DNA of 64,000 bases from the NCBI RefSeq assembly GCF_014852585.1, contig NZ_JACVBX010000011.1:1-64000 (forward strand), given 5' to 3'. Shown here one piece after another: positions 1 through 7,799 of the stretch. Both the position numbers and the translations under genes were made by a program. The DNA is from Pseudomonas sp. PDM18. GTDB lineage: Bacteria > Pseudomonadota > Gammaproteobacteria > Pseudomonadales > Pseudomonadaceae. Each line of letters begins with the position of its first letter. Position 1 is the first letter of the stretch. The notes beneath the pieces were generated by a model that searched no databases, had not been told where the DNA came from, and saw nothing but the letters and a program-made list of their open reading frames with translations.

Positions 1-123
1 TCGGGCTAGGTCAGAGGACGGCGGGAGGCAGCTTGGGCTCCTACTCGTGCGACCAACACCGCGGACCTGCAGCTTGCCTCCCGTCGCTCTCACCTTCGAG
101 CTTATCGAGCTTTGCAGACACAA

Positions 124-431
124 GCGGGCCATGCGCGCGATCGCGCGCATGGCGCGCTCCTACAGGATGAACCGGCGGATAACCTGTTCCAGGTTATGCG
201 CCCTACGGTCTGCAGTTGAAGAAGGACGCGGCCAAGCCCTGAGTCCCGTTGTAGGAGCGGGCCATGCCCGCGATCGCGCGCATGGCGCGCTCCTACAGGA
301 TGAACCGGCGGATAACCTGTTCCAGGTTATGCGCCCTACGGTCTGCAGTTGAAGAAGGACGCGGCCAAGCCCTGAGTCCTGTTGTAGGAGCGGGCCATGC
401 CCGCGATCGCGCGCATGGCGCGCTCCTACAG
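124..431. repeat. 133-bp tandem repeat of REP-like palindromes
   Basis: About 2.3 head-to-tail copies of a 133-bp unit lie at 124-256, 257-389 and 390-431. The second and third copies differ by very few bases (for example c247 versus t380). Each unit joins two palindromes that recur elsewhere in the window: the GTAGGAGCGGGCCATG...CATGGCGCGCTCCTAC hairpin and the GGATAACCTGTTCCAGGTTATGC element. Positions 1-123 show nothing recognisable. The short open frames across this stretch are by-products of the palindromes and are not supported as genes. Confidence 0.85.
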
Positions 432-460
432 TTCGGGCACGGTGCGAGGTTTGCACGAGC

Positions 461-492
461 AATAAAAAAAGGCCCCTCGAAGGGGCCTTTTT
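461..492. terminator. Bidirectional intrinsic terminator after sad
   Basis: A GGCCCCT / AGGGGCC hairpin (471-487) has an A-run on the left and a T-run on the right. It can therefore terminate the leftward sad transcript that ends at 504. Confidence 0.85.
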
Positions 493-503
493 TAATGGGG
501 CGC

Positions 504-1889
504 TTACTTGCGGTCGATCCACACGGTCTGCGGGTTGGTGAACTCGCGCAGGCCGAAGTGCGACAGCTCGCGACCGAAGCCGCTCTTCTTCACGCCGCCG
601 ATCGGTACGCGGGGATCGGAAGCGGAGAAGCCGTTGATGAACACGCCACCGCTGACCAGACGACGGGCCATGTGCTGGGCCTTGACCTTGTCGGCAGACC
701 AGATCGCGCCGGAGAGGCCGAACTCGCTGTCGTTGGCCAGTTCCAGGGCGTGCTCGGCGTCGCGGGCGACGATCAGCGAAGCGACGGGGCCGAAGATTTC
801 CTTCTTGAACGCGGTGTTGCCCGGCTTCACGTCGGCCAGCACGGTCGGTGCGTAGTAGTTGCCTTCGCCTTCGAGCTTGTGGCCGCCCAGCAGCAGGGTG
901 GCGCCGTCGGCGATGGCCTGTTGTACCTGGCCGTCCAGTTCGTCACGCAGGTCGAAGCGGGCCATCGGGCCGACGAAGGTGTCGTCTGCCAGCGGGTCGC
1001 CGATCTTCAGTGCCTTGACCGCGGCCAGCAGCTTCTCGGTGAAGGCCGGGGCGATGGATTCTTCGAGGATCATGCGCTTGGCGGCGATGCACACCTGGCC
1101 GCAGTTGCCGAAGCGGCTGGCGACGGCGGCTTTCACGGCGGCATCGAGGTCGGCGTCGGCGAGCACGATGAAGGCGTCGGAACCGCCCAGCTCCAGCACG
1201 CATTTCTTCAGCGCGGCACCGGCCTGGGAGGCGATGGCGGCGCCGGCGCCGACACTGCCGGTCACGGCGATGGAGGCGATGCGGTCATCGGCGATGGCCT
1301 TGGAGACCAGCGGCGGCTCGACGTTCAGCACCTCGAACACGCCTTCCGGCAGGCCGGCCTGCAGCCAGGCGTCGCGCAGCTGATAGGCGCAGCCCATAAC
1401 GTTGGGCGCGTGCTTGAGCACGTAGGTGTTGCCGCCCAGGATGATGCTCACCGCGCCACGCATGACCTGCCAGGTGGGGAAGTTCCACGGCATCACGGCC
1501 AGGACCGGGCCCAGCGGCAGGTAGGAGATGTACGCGCCTTCGATGCTGGTCTTCTCGTCTTCGAGCATGGCCGGGCCGTTGTCGGCGTACCACTCGCAGA
1601 GGTTGGCGCACTTGTTGATTTCGCCACGGGCCTGGGTGACCGGCATGCCCATTTCCTGGGCTTCCATGCGGGCCATCGGCTCGACGTTGGCGCGCAGCAC
1701 TTCGGCCATCTTGCGCAGTACGGCGACACGTTCGGCGATGCTGGTGTCGCGCCATTGGCGGAACGCGGCATCGGTGCGGGCCAGCGAGGTTTCCAGCTGG
1801 GCGGCGTCTTCGAAGGTGTAGCGGGCCAGTTCCTGGCCGGTGGCGGGGCTGCGGGAGATGGCAGCGGGGATGGCGGCGATCTGGTTCAT
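504..1889 (-). CDS. sad: NAD(P)-dependent succinate-semialdehyde dehydrogenase (Sad/YneI type)
   Basis: This 461-residue aldehyde dehydrogenase oxidises succinate semialdehyde to succinate, the last step of putrescine/GABA breakdown. Visible are the oxyanion Asn136 in PWNFP, Glu233 in LELGGSD and catalytic Cys267 in GNCGQVC. Length and sequence match the E. coli Sad/YneI family (about 462 residues). The ATG at 1889 was chosen over the longer open frame to 1985 because AGGACT lies at proper spacing and the protein then begins MNQIAAI, as expected for the family. It is divergent from a PtrR-like regulator, the same pairing as E. coli sad/yneJ, which supports the substrate call. Assignment is firm for the family and good for the substrate. 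Confidence 0.9.
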   Translation of the reverse strand: MNQIAAIPAAISRSPATGQELARYTFEDAAQLETSLARTDAAFRQWRDTSIAERVAVLRKMAEVLRANVEPMARMEAQEMGMPVTQARGEINKCANLCEWYADNGPAMLEDEKTSIEGAYISYLPLGPVLAVMPWNFPTWQVMRGAVSIILGGNTYVLKHAPNVMGCAYQLRDAWLQAGLPEGVFEVLNVEPPLVSKAIADDRIASIAVTGSVGAGAAIASQAGAALKKCVLELGGSDAFIVLADADLDAAVKAAVASRFGNCGQVCIAAKRMILEESIAPAFTEKLLAAVKALKIGDPLADDTFVGPMARFDLRDELDGQVQQAIADGATLLLGGHKLEGEGNYYAPTVLADVKPGNTAFKKEIFGPVASLIVARDAEHALELANDSEFGLSGAIWSADKVKAQHMARRLVSGGVFINGFSASDPRVPIGGVKKSGFGRELSHFGLREFTNPQTVWIDRK

Positions 1890-1983
1890 GGTGAGTCCTG
1901 CTTGTTCTGTGTAAGGGTGCAAGGCCGGTCGTTCGTCCGGGCGGGGTGGCTCCGGGATGGCGTAGAAATTAAGATGCGCAATC

Positions 1984-2000
1984 ATTCATGTAAAATGAAT
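1984..2000. promoter_or_regulatory. Candidate LysR operator between sad and ptrR
   Basis: ATTCAT-N5-ATGAAT is a perfect 6-bp inverted repeat with T-N11-A geometry, in the AT-rich centre of the 144-bp sad/ptrR divergent region. LysR-type regulators usually bind such sites next to their own gene. That PtrR binds here is an inference. Confidence 0.55.
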
Positions 2001-2033
2001 AATCAAGAAAGACTCTTTCTCTCGGAGAGAATG

Positions 2034-2912
2034 ATGGACCTGACCCAGCTGGAAATCGTCCGTGCTGTCGCCCACGAGGGCAGCATCACCGCCGCCGCGG
2101 CCCGTCTGCACCGCGTGCCTTCGAACCTGACCACGCGGATCAAGCAGCTGGAAGCGGAGCTGGGTACCGAACTGTTCCTGCGCGAAAAGCTGCGCCTCCG
2201 TCTGTCGCCTACCGGCCGCAGCTTCCTCGATTACGCCGAGCGCATCCTCGATCTGGTGGAGGAAGCCCGGCAGGTGGCGGTGGGCGCCGAGCCCCATGGC
2301 GGCTTCTCCCTGGGATCGATGGAGAGCACGGCGGCGGTGCGCATTCCCGAGATGCTGGCGCGCTATCACCAGCAGTGCCCGAAGGTGCAACTGGACCTGT
2401 CTACCGGCCCCTCGGGCGAGATGATCGACGGCGTGCTCTCCGGCCGTTTCATCGCCGCCTTCGCCGACGGCCCGGCCAACCACCCACAACTGGACGGCAA
2501 ACCGGTATACCGCGAGGAGTTGGTGCTGATGAGCGCCAAGCACCATGCTCCGGTGCATGACGCGCGGGACGTGGCGGGGGAGACGGTGTTCGCCTTCCGC
2601 GACACCTGCTCCTACCGCAAACGCCTGGAGGGTTGGTTCGCCGAGCACCGCGTGGTGCCGGGAAAGATCATGGAGATGGAGTCCTACCACGGCATGCTCG
2701 CCTGCATCGCGGCGGGCGGCGGCGTGGCGATCATTCCGCGGGCGATGTTCGAGAGCCTGGCGGGCGGGCGCAACGTAGCGATCCACCGCCTGGCGCCGCA
2801 GCATGCCGACGCCACGACCTGGCTGTTCTGGCGACGCGGCACCGATACGCCGGCGCTGCGGGCCTTCATCGGTCTGCTGAACGCACCGGGGGCGGAGACC
2901 GAAGCGGCTTGA
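2034..2912 (+). CDS. ptrR: LysR-family regulator, PtrR (YneJ)-like
   Basis: This 292-residue LysR regulator has a winged helix-turn-helix at about residues 2-60 (GSITAAAARLHRVPSNLTTR) and a periplasmic-binding-like effector domain after about residue 90. It resembles E. coli YneJ/PtrR closely from recall, including the stretches GSMESTAAVRIP, STGPSGEM and MESYHGMLACIA. PtrR controls putrescine utilisation, and the divergent neighbour is sad. Of the two adjacent ATG codons at 2031 and 2034, the second is preferred because GGAGAG (2024-2029) is only one base from the first. The open frame extends far upstream, antisense to sad, but that part has no support. Confidence 0.85.
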   Translation: MDLTQLEIVRAVAHEGSITAAAARLHRVPSNLTTRIKQLEAELGTELFLREKLRLRLSPTGRSFLDYAERILDLVEEARQVAVGAEPHGGFSLGSMESTAAVRIPEMLARYHQQCPKVQLDLSTGPSGEMIDGVLSGRFIAAFADGPANHPQLDGKPVYREELVLMSAKHHAPVHDARDVAGETVFAFRDTCSYRKRLEGWFAEHRVVPGKIMEMESYHGMLACIAAGGGVAIIPRAMFESLAGGRNVAIHRLAPQHADATTWLFWRRGTDTPALRAFIGLLNAPGAETEAA

Positions 2913-3135
2913 TTGCAGTGCTGGAACGGCACCTGTTTCAGCATTGCAACGTAACGTTGGCGAGAAGCGTGAATTTATCTGCAAAGCCCCCTTGCAGAGA
3001 CTTGGCGCTGCGCTAACGTGAGCTGGACTGTCAGCCGTGCGAATGCGCGGAAGGCGCCCATGGTTGATGCTTCGGGCGCATGCCGTGGCGCTTCGCGACA
3101 GGGATTGTTCCCATCCCTCGTTGCCCGGAGCCGTC

Positions 3136-4122
3136 ATGGACACACGCACCCGGACTCGTCGCGCGAATCGTCTGCAGATATGGACGATGGGCGCCGGCCT
3201 GATCCTGCTTTCCCTCTTGCTGGCCTGGCTGCTGGTGTCGCTCTGGCCGCAGCATTATCCGAAGTTCCCGCTGGCCGGCGTCGAAGGCGATGTCGGCGCG
3301 CAGTGCCTGCTTGGCTGGTGCCCTGGCCCTGATGCCCGGCTGCTGGTGATGGTCATGGTCGCAGGTGGCCTGGGCAGCTTCGTGCATATCGCCAAGTCGT
3401 TCGGCGACTTCGTCGGTAACGACCGCTTCATGGCCAGCTGGATCTGGTGGTACATCCTCAAGCCCTTCATCGGCATGATCCTCGCGCTGATGCTCTATCT
3501 GGTCATCCGTGGCGGGTTCCTTACCGTTGGCACCACGGCGGCGGCCGATGATGGCGTGGTCAACGTCAATCTCTACGGCCTGGTCGGCATGGCCTGCCTC
3601 GCCGGCATGTTCGCCAAACAGGCCACTGACAAGCTGGGCGAGCTGTTCGACACCCTGTTCCGGACCCGCGAGGGTGACAAGCGCCGCGACGGCCTGGGCA
3701 ACCCGGTGCCGACCCTTACCGACGCTCAGCCTGGCGCCGTGGATGCCCAGTCGCTCTACGTCTGCCTGCAGGGTAGCGGCTTCGTGCGCGGGGCCGTCGT
3801 TCAGGTCAACGGCGTGAGCCGTGAAACCACCGTCAGCGACAGTACCCGCCTGGCGGTGCAGCTCCTGGAGGAAGACCTGGAGGCGGGCCGTCCACTGAGT
3901 CTGGTGGTGGTCAATCCGCCGCCGGGCGGAGGCGCCTCAGCCCCGCTCATGCTGCCGCTGCTGGAGCCCGCCGTGGCGCCACTCGCTGCCCCGGTGGGGT
4001 TGTCGGCACCCGGCGTCGTCATGCTGCACCCGGAGATTGAGCTCGACGGCTGCGATTGCCCCATCGAGGAGGAAACCGCGGACGAGGACCTGCCCGCCGC
4101 CACCGGAGGAGTCCAAGCATGA
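3136..4122 (+). CDS. Multi-pass membrane protein with C-terminal IPT/TIG-like domain
   Basis: I do not recognise this 328-residue protein by name. Hydrophobic segments at about residues 16-37, 68-86, 105-124 and 147-160 suggest a membrane-anchored N-terminal half. Residues about 195-270 (LYVCLQGSGFVRGAVVQVNG...) look like an immunoglobulin-like IPT/TIG fold, followed by an acidic tail with CDCPIEEE. The ATG at 3136 has CGGAG five bases upstream; the upstream extension is Arg-rich and unlikely. Its stop overlaps the start of the downstream amidase (ATGA at 4119-4122), so the two are translationally coupled and probably act together at the envelope. The 223 bp before it hold nothing obvious. 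Confidence 0.65.
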   Translation: MDTRTRTRRANRLQIWTMGAGLILLSLLLAWLLVSLWPQHYPKFPLAGVEGDVGAQCLLGWCPGPDARLLVMVMVAGGLGSFVHIAKSFGDFVGNDRFMASWIWWYILKPFIGMILALMLYLVIRGGFLTVGTTAAADDGVVNVNLYGLVGMACLAGMFAKQATDKLGELFDTLFRTREGDKRRDGLGNPVPTLTDAQPGAVDAQSLYVCLQGSGFVRGAVVQVNGVSRETTVSDSTRLAVQLLEEDLEAGRPLSLVVVNPPPGGGASAPLMLPLLEPAVAPLAAPVGLSAPGVVMLHPEIELDGCDCPIEEETADEDLPAATGGVQA

Positions 4123-4928
4123 GCTATGCATTGACCTGGTTGCCGGACGTGCTCGAAGCCGCCGGCCTGAAAGTCGCCCGCGTTGACGGCTGGAGCAGTC
4201 GCGGAGTAGGTGAGATGGGGCAGGTACACGGCGTGATCTGCCACCACACCGCCGGTCCGTTGCGCGGCAACATGCCCAGTCTGAAGACCCTCATCGAGGG
4301 GCGCCGTGATCTGAGCGGACCCCTGGCGCAACTGGGCCTCGGGCGGGATGGCACCTACTACGTGATCGCCGCCGGCCGCTGCAATCATGCTGGCAAGGGC
4401 AGTTGGGAAGGCATCAATTCGGGCAACAGCAGTTTCATCGGCATCGAAGCGGAAAACACCGGTCTTGATGAAGCCTGGAGCGACGTGCAGATGGACAGCT
4501 ACCAGCGTGGTGTCGCGGCCATTCTCAGGTACCTGCAGCAGGACGAGCAGGCCTGTGCCGGCCACAAGGAGTACGCCTTGCCACCAGGGCGCAAGAACGA
4601 TCCGACCTTCGATATGGACGGATTTCGCGCGCGGGTACGCGAGATCCTCGATGGCAAGGCGATCCTCCGGCCGATGATCCCGGCCCTGGAGCCGGACACC
4701 GTGCCTGGCCAGCTGCCGCGGCCGACCTTGCGGCGCGGTGCGGTAGGCGATCTGGTTCGGTTGCTCCAGCGCGCCTGCGGGGCCGAGGAGGATGGCCATT
4801 TCGGTGTGAAGACCGAGGCCGTGGTGCGGGAATTCCAGCGCCGCCACGAATTGGTGGCCGATGGCATAGTCGGACCGAAGACCTGGCGGCTGATCGATCA
4901 AACCATGCTGCAGGAGCAGGCACCCTGA
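4119..4928 (+). CDS. N-acetylmuramoyl-L-alanine amidase with peptidoglycan-binding domain
   Basis: This 269-residue protein has an N-terminal Amidase_2 (T7-lysozyme/AmpD-like) domain. Candidate zinc ligands are the His in CHHTAG (42-43) and His149 in AGHKEYALPPGRKNDP, with the family Lys159 and Asp161. A C-terminal PG_binding_1 domain covers about 205-265 (RRGAVGDLVRLLQ...ADGIVGPKTW). It would cleave the amide between N-acetylmuramic acid and L-alanine. There is no signal peptide, so it resembles phage endolysins, cargo effectors or recycling enzymes rather than AmiA-C. It starts in an ATGA overlap with the membrane protein upstream, behind GGAGGA (4105-4110). No phage genes surround it. Confidence 0.82.
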   Translation: MSYALTWLPDVLEAAGLKVARVDGWSSRGVGEMGQVHGVICHHTAGPLRGNMPSLKTLIEGRRDLSGPLAQLGLGRDGTYYVIAAGRCNHAGKGSWEGINSGNSSFIGIEAENTGLDEAWSDVQMDSYQRGVAAILRYLQQDEQACAGHKEYALPPGRKNDPTFDMDGFRARVREILDGKAILRPMIPALEPDTVPGQLPRPTLRRGAVGDLVRLLQRACGAEEDGHFGVKTEAVVREFQRRHELVADGIVGPKTWRLIDQTMLQEQAP

Positions 4929-4932
4929 ACGG

Positions 4933-4958
4933 AAAAAGGCCCCGGAAGGGGCCTTTTT
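4933..4958. terminator. Bidirectional terminator between convergent genes
   Basis: AAAAAGGCCCC-GGA-AGGGGCCTTTTT is a symmetric hairpin with A- and T-runs, placed just after the amidase stop and before the leftward NCS2 permease ends at 4979. It can serve both strands. Confidence 0.85.
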
Positions 4959-4978
4959 CATGGGCGTCTGACTGAGCG

Positions 4979-6526
4979 TCAGGCGCTGCTGTTCACCGTT
5001 TCGCGCTTCACCGTTCTGGCGGTTGGCGCGTGATGCTCGTCGTGGTCATGATCGTCGCCGACCACTTGGACTTCGTTGCCTTCGGCGTCGTACAGCTTGC
5101 CATTCTGGAAGTAGTCGCCCTCGTTCAGCGCGGCGATGTCGCGGTAGCGCAGGGTGCGCTCCTCAGCGGCGACGAACACCGACTGCTGGTTGGAGTTGCC
5201 GGTCTTGAGGTGGTTGAACAGCAGGTTCAGGCCGATGGCCATGATCGCCGCCGAGCTGATGCCCGAGTGGAAGATGGTGGCGAACCAGCTGGGGAAGTGC
5301 TCGTAGAAGCTGGGCGCGGCGATCGGGATCATGCCGAAGCCGATGGAGGTGGCGACGATGATCAGGTTCATGTTGTTGCGGTAGTCCACCTTGGACAGGG
5401 TGCGGATACCGCTGGCCGCCACGGTGCCGAACAGCACCACGCCGGCACCGCCGAGGACGGAGGAGGGCACCGCGGCGATCACCCGACCCATCACCGGCAG
5501 CAGGCCGAGGGTCACCAGGATCAGGCCGCCGGTGGCGACCACGTAGCGGCTCTTCACGCCGGTCACGGCCACCAGGCCGACGTTCTGGGCAAATGCGCTC
5601 TGGGTGAAGGAGCCGAAGATCGGCGCCAGGATGCTCGACGCCATGTCCGCGCGCAGGCCGTTGCCCAGGCGCTTGGAGTCGACCTTGGTGCCGATGATCT
5701 CGCCGACGGCGAGGATGTCCGCCGAGGTTTCCACTAGCGTCACCATGATCACGATCAGCATCGAGATGATGGCGGCGATGTGGAAGGTCGGCAGACCGAA
5801 GTGGAAGATCGCCGGGAAGGCCACCATCGGGCCCTCGGCCACGCGGGAGAAATCGGTCATGCCCAGGGCGGCGGCAACGACGGTGCCGATCACCATGGCC
5901 AGCAGGATCGACAGCCGCGAGATGGACGCGTTGCCCAGCTTGCTCAGCAGCAGGACGAACACCAGAGTGAGGGCCGCCAGGCCGATGTTGGCCATGCTGC
6001 CGAAGTCCGGCGCCTTGGGGTTGCCTCCCATGGCCCAGCGCGCCGCTACCGGCATCAGCGTCAGGCCGATGGTGGTGATGACGATGCCGGTGACCATGGG
6101 TGGGAAGAATTTGGTGATGCGCGAGAACACCGGCGTGATCAGGAAGCCGATGAAGGAGGCTGCCATGACGGCGCCCAGGACAGCGGGCATGCCACCGCCT
6201 TCGTAGCCGCCGCCGAGGATGGCGATCATGGTCGCGACACCGGCGAAGGAAACGCCCTGCACCAGTGGCATCTGCGAGCCGAAGAAGGGAAGACCGAGGG
6301 TCTGCAGCAAGGTGGCGAGGCCACCGGCGAAGAGAGAGGCAGCGATCAGCAGGCCGATCTCGCTGGGGGAGAGCCCGGCCGCCTGGCCGAGGATCAGGGG
6401 CACGGCGACGATACCGCCGTACATGGTCAGAACGTGTTGCAGGCCGTACGCCAGGTTGGCGCCGATTCCGAGGTTCTCGTCTTCCGGGCGTGCTCCGGCG
6501 GACGCTACAGCTGAACGATCATTCAT
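4979..6526 (-). CDS. NCS2-family nucleobase (xanthine/urate) permease
   Basis: This 515-residue inner-membrane protein has about 12-14 hydrophobic segments. It imports a purine base with protons, as is typical of nucleobase:cation symporter-2. Family signatures are visible: the start LAYGLQHVLTMYGGIVAVPLILG, QSAFAQNVGLVAVTGVKSRYV and the ETSADILAVGEIIG helix. The substrate (urate, xanthine or uracil) cannot be fixed; the sequence looks closer to the XanP/UacT branch than to UraA. The C-terminal tail is His/Asp-rich (GDDHDHDEHHAP), which is unusual and could bind metal. The start at 6526 gives MNDRSAVAS; a longer frame to 6577 lacks support. A LysR gene is divergent. Confidence 0.85.
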   Translation of the reverse strand: MNDRSAVASAGARPEDENLGIGANLAYGLQHVLTMYGGIVAVPLILGQAAGLSPSEIGLLIAASLFAGGLATLLQTLGLPFFGSQMPLVQGVSFAGVATMIAILGGGYEGGGMPAVLGAVMAASFIGFLITPVFSRITKFFPPMVTGIVITTIGLTLMPVAARWAMGGNPKAPDFGSMANIGLAALTLVFVLLLSKLGNASISRLSILLAMVIGTVVAAALGMTDFSRVAEGPMVAFPAIFHFGLPTFHIAAIISMLIVIMVTLVETSADILAVGEIIGTKVDSKRLGNGLRADMASSILAPIFGSFTQSAFAQNVGLVAVTGVKSRYVVATGGLILVTLGLLPVMGRVIAAVPSSVLGGAGVVLFGTVAASGIRTLSKVDYRNNMNLIIVATSIGFGMIPIAAPSFYEHFPSWFATIFHSGISSAAIMAIGLNLLFNHLKTGNSNQQSVFVAAEERTLRYRDIAALNEGDYFQNGKLYDAEGNEVQVVGDDHDHDEHHAPTARTVKRETVNSSA

Positions 6527-6905
6527 GGCTGAGGACTCGCTTGTTTTTGTTGTGGGGCCACTGTAGACAAAGTCCATGGTGAATATCCACTATTTTGTAT
6601 ACATGTTTTCGGCCGATGGTCCGGAATCTGACCGGTCGGTTATGTAATTGATCGGATTAGATTGCTCTGCAATAGGCGCTCTGCATGAAATCCTGACCCG
6701 AATTGTCTTGCACGAAATGTGTGCATGTTTGAATCCAAAAGCACCAGTTGGCTGCATGCAAAGCTCCGAAAGGTTCTTTCCGGCCCCCTGTATGCAGGTC
6801 ATCGCAAATTGCGGGCCAGCGGTTTGCCGGACTCGCCGTTCTCCCCGGCGAAAGCAGCTCCTGCTATAACCATTCGCCTTGGTTTTCGTCGGATTTCGAA
6901 AAGAC
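6527..6905. promoter_or_regulatory. Divergent control region of the NCS2 permease and LysR gene
   Basis: This 379-bp gap is clearly more AT-rich than its flanks and holds no credible gene. A perfect 8-bp palindrome TGTATACA sits at 6596-6603, about 70 bp upstream of the permease start, in an AT-rich setting suited to a promoter or operator. No complete -35/-10 pair could be assigned with confidence. Confidence 0.4.
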
Positions 6906-7799
6906 ATGGCCCTTCCACCGCTGCACAGTTTCAGGGTGTTCGAAAGCGTGGCTCGCCTGGGCAGCCTGGCCGCGGCAGCCGTCGAGCTGCACGTCACCAC
7001 GGGCGCGGTCAGCCAGCAGGTAAAGGCGCTGCAGGCCAGCCTGGGCTTGGAACTGTTCGAGAAGCGCGGCCGCCAGCTGGTGCTGACCGTCAGCGGCCGT
7101 GAGCTGCAGAAGCGCGTGGCCAGTGCCATGGGCGAGATCACCGAGGCCGTACTGGCGTTGCAGGCGGGGGCCCGGCCGGAAGCGGAAAGGGTGGATCTCT
7201 GCCTGTCGATCCCTCCAGCCGAAGGCGTGGAGTGGCTGACACGACCGCTGCTGCGCTTCATGGAGGAATCGCGTTCGGTGCGGGTGAGTGTGATCACCGC
7301 GCCGGGCATGCCGCAGGTCGACTGGCGCCGCGCCGACGTGGCGGTGATCTACGGCACGCCGCCGTGGCCGGGTGTCTGGTGGCGCCTGCTGCATGGCATC
7401 CGCATGACGCCGGTGTGCAGCCCGCAATATCTGCGCGGACCGCTGGCCATTGTCGAGGTCGCCGACCTGGCGCGACACCGGTTGCTGCACGAGGACGACG
7501 GCAGCCAGTGGCAGCAGTGGATGGCCGAGGCTGGATACAGTCGGGGTGGCGCCGAGGACATCCATTTCGAGGACTTCGGCATGATCCTGCAGGCGGCGCG
7601 CGATGGATTCGGCGTGGCGCTCAGCGATGAGACGGTGTCACAGCGCGATCTAGACGAAGGTCGGCTGGTTCGCCCGTTGGCTATCTCGGTGGCGGCGGTC
7701 CACAACTACTACGTCGTCTGCCCCGAGGCGAAACGCGAACGCCCGGAGGTCCGGGCGTTCATCGAGTGGTTGCTGTCGATCAGCGAGCCGGCTCAGTAA
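6906..7799 (+). CDS. LysR-family regulator, GcvA-like
   Basis: This 297-residue regulator has a helix-turn-helix at about residues 5-60 in the GcvA style (LHSFRVFESVARLGSLAAAAVELHVTTGAVSQQ, split across helices). An effector domain follows and ends with the typical DEGRLVRPLAI segment. It is divergent from the NCS2 permease across a 379-bp AT-rich region, so the permease is its likely target and a purine its likely effector; both are inference. ATG 6906 is used because the helix-turn-helix then starts at residue 5. Its 3' end overlaps the convergent MBL gene by 7 bp. Confidence 0.82.
   Translation: MALPPLHSFRVFESVARLGSLAAAAVELHVTTGAVSQQVKALQASLGLELFEKRGRQLVLTVSGRELQKRVASAMGEITEAVLALQAGARPEAERVDLCLSIPPAEGVEWLTRPLLRFMEESRSVRVSVITAPGMPQVDWRRADVAVIYGTPPWPGVWWRLLHGIRMTPVCSPQYLRGPLAIVEVADLARHRLLHEDDGSQWQQWMAEAGYSRGGAEDIHFEDFGMILQAARDGFGVALSDETVSQRDLDEGRLVRPLAISVAAVHNYYVVCPEAKRERPEVRAFIEWLLSISEPAQ

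Noticed and set aside
1..503. CRISPR array at the tandem repeats
   Set aside because: The unit is 133 bp, repeats directly without unique spacers, and is built from palindromes also found singly elsewhere; no cas genes.
264..2030. Very long open frame upstream of ptrR, antisense to sad
   Set aside because: High GC leaves long antisense frames; it is the mirror of a clear aldehyde dehydrogenase, and the LysR homology begins only at 2034.
3136..4928. Prophage or phage remnant because of the endolysin-like amidase
   Set aside because: No integrase, capsid, tail, holin or attachment-site repeats are nearby; both flanks are ordinary chromosomal genes.
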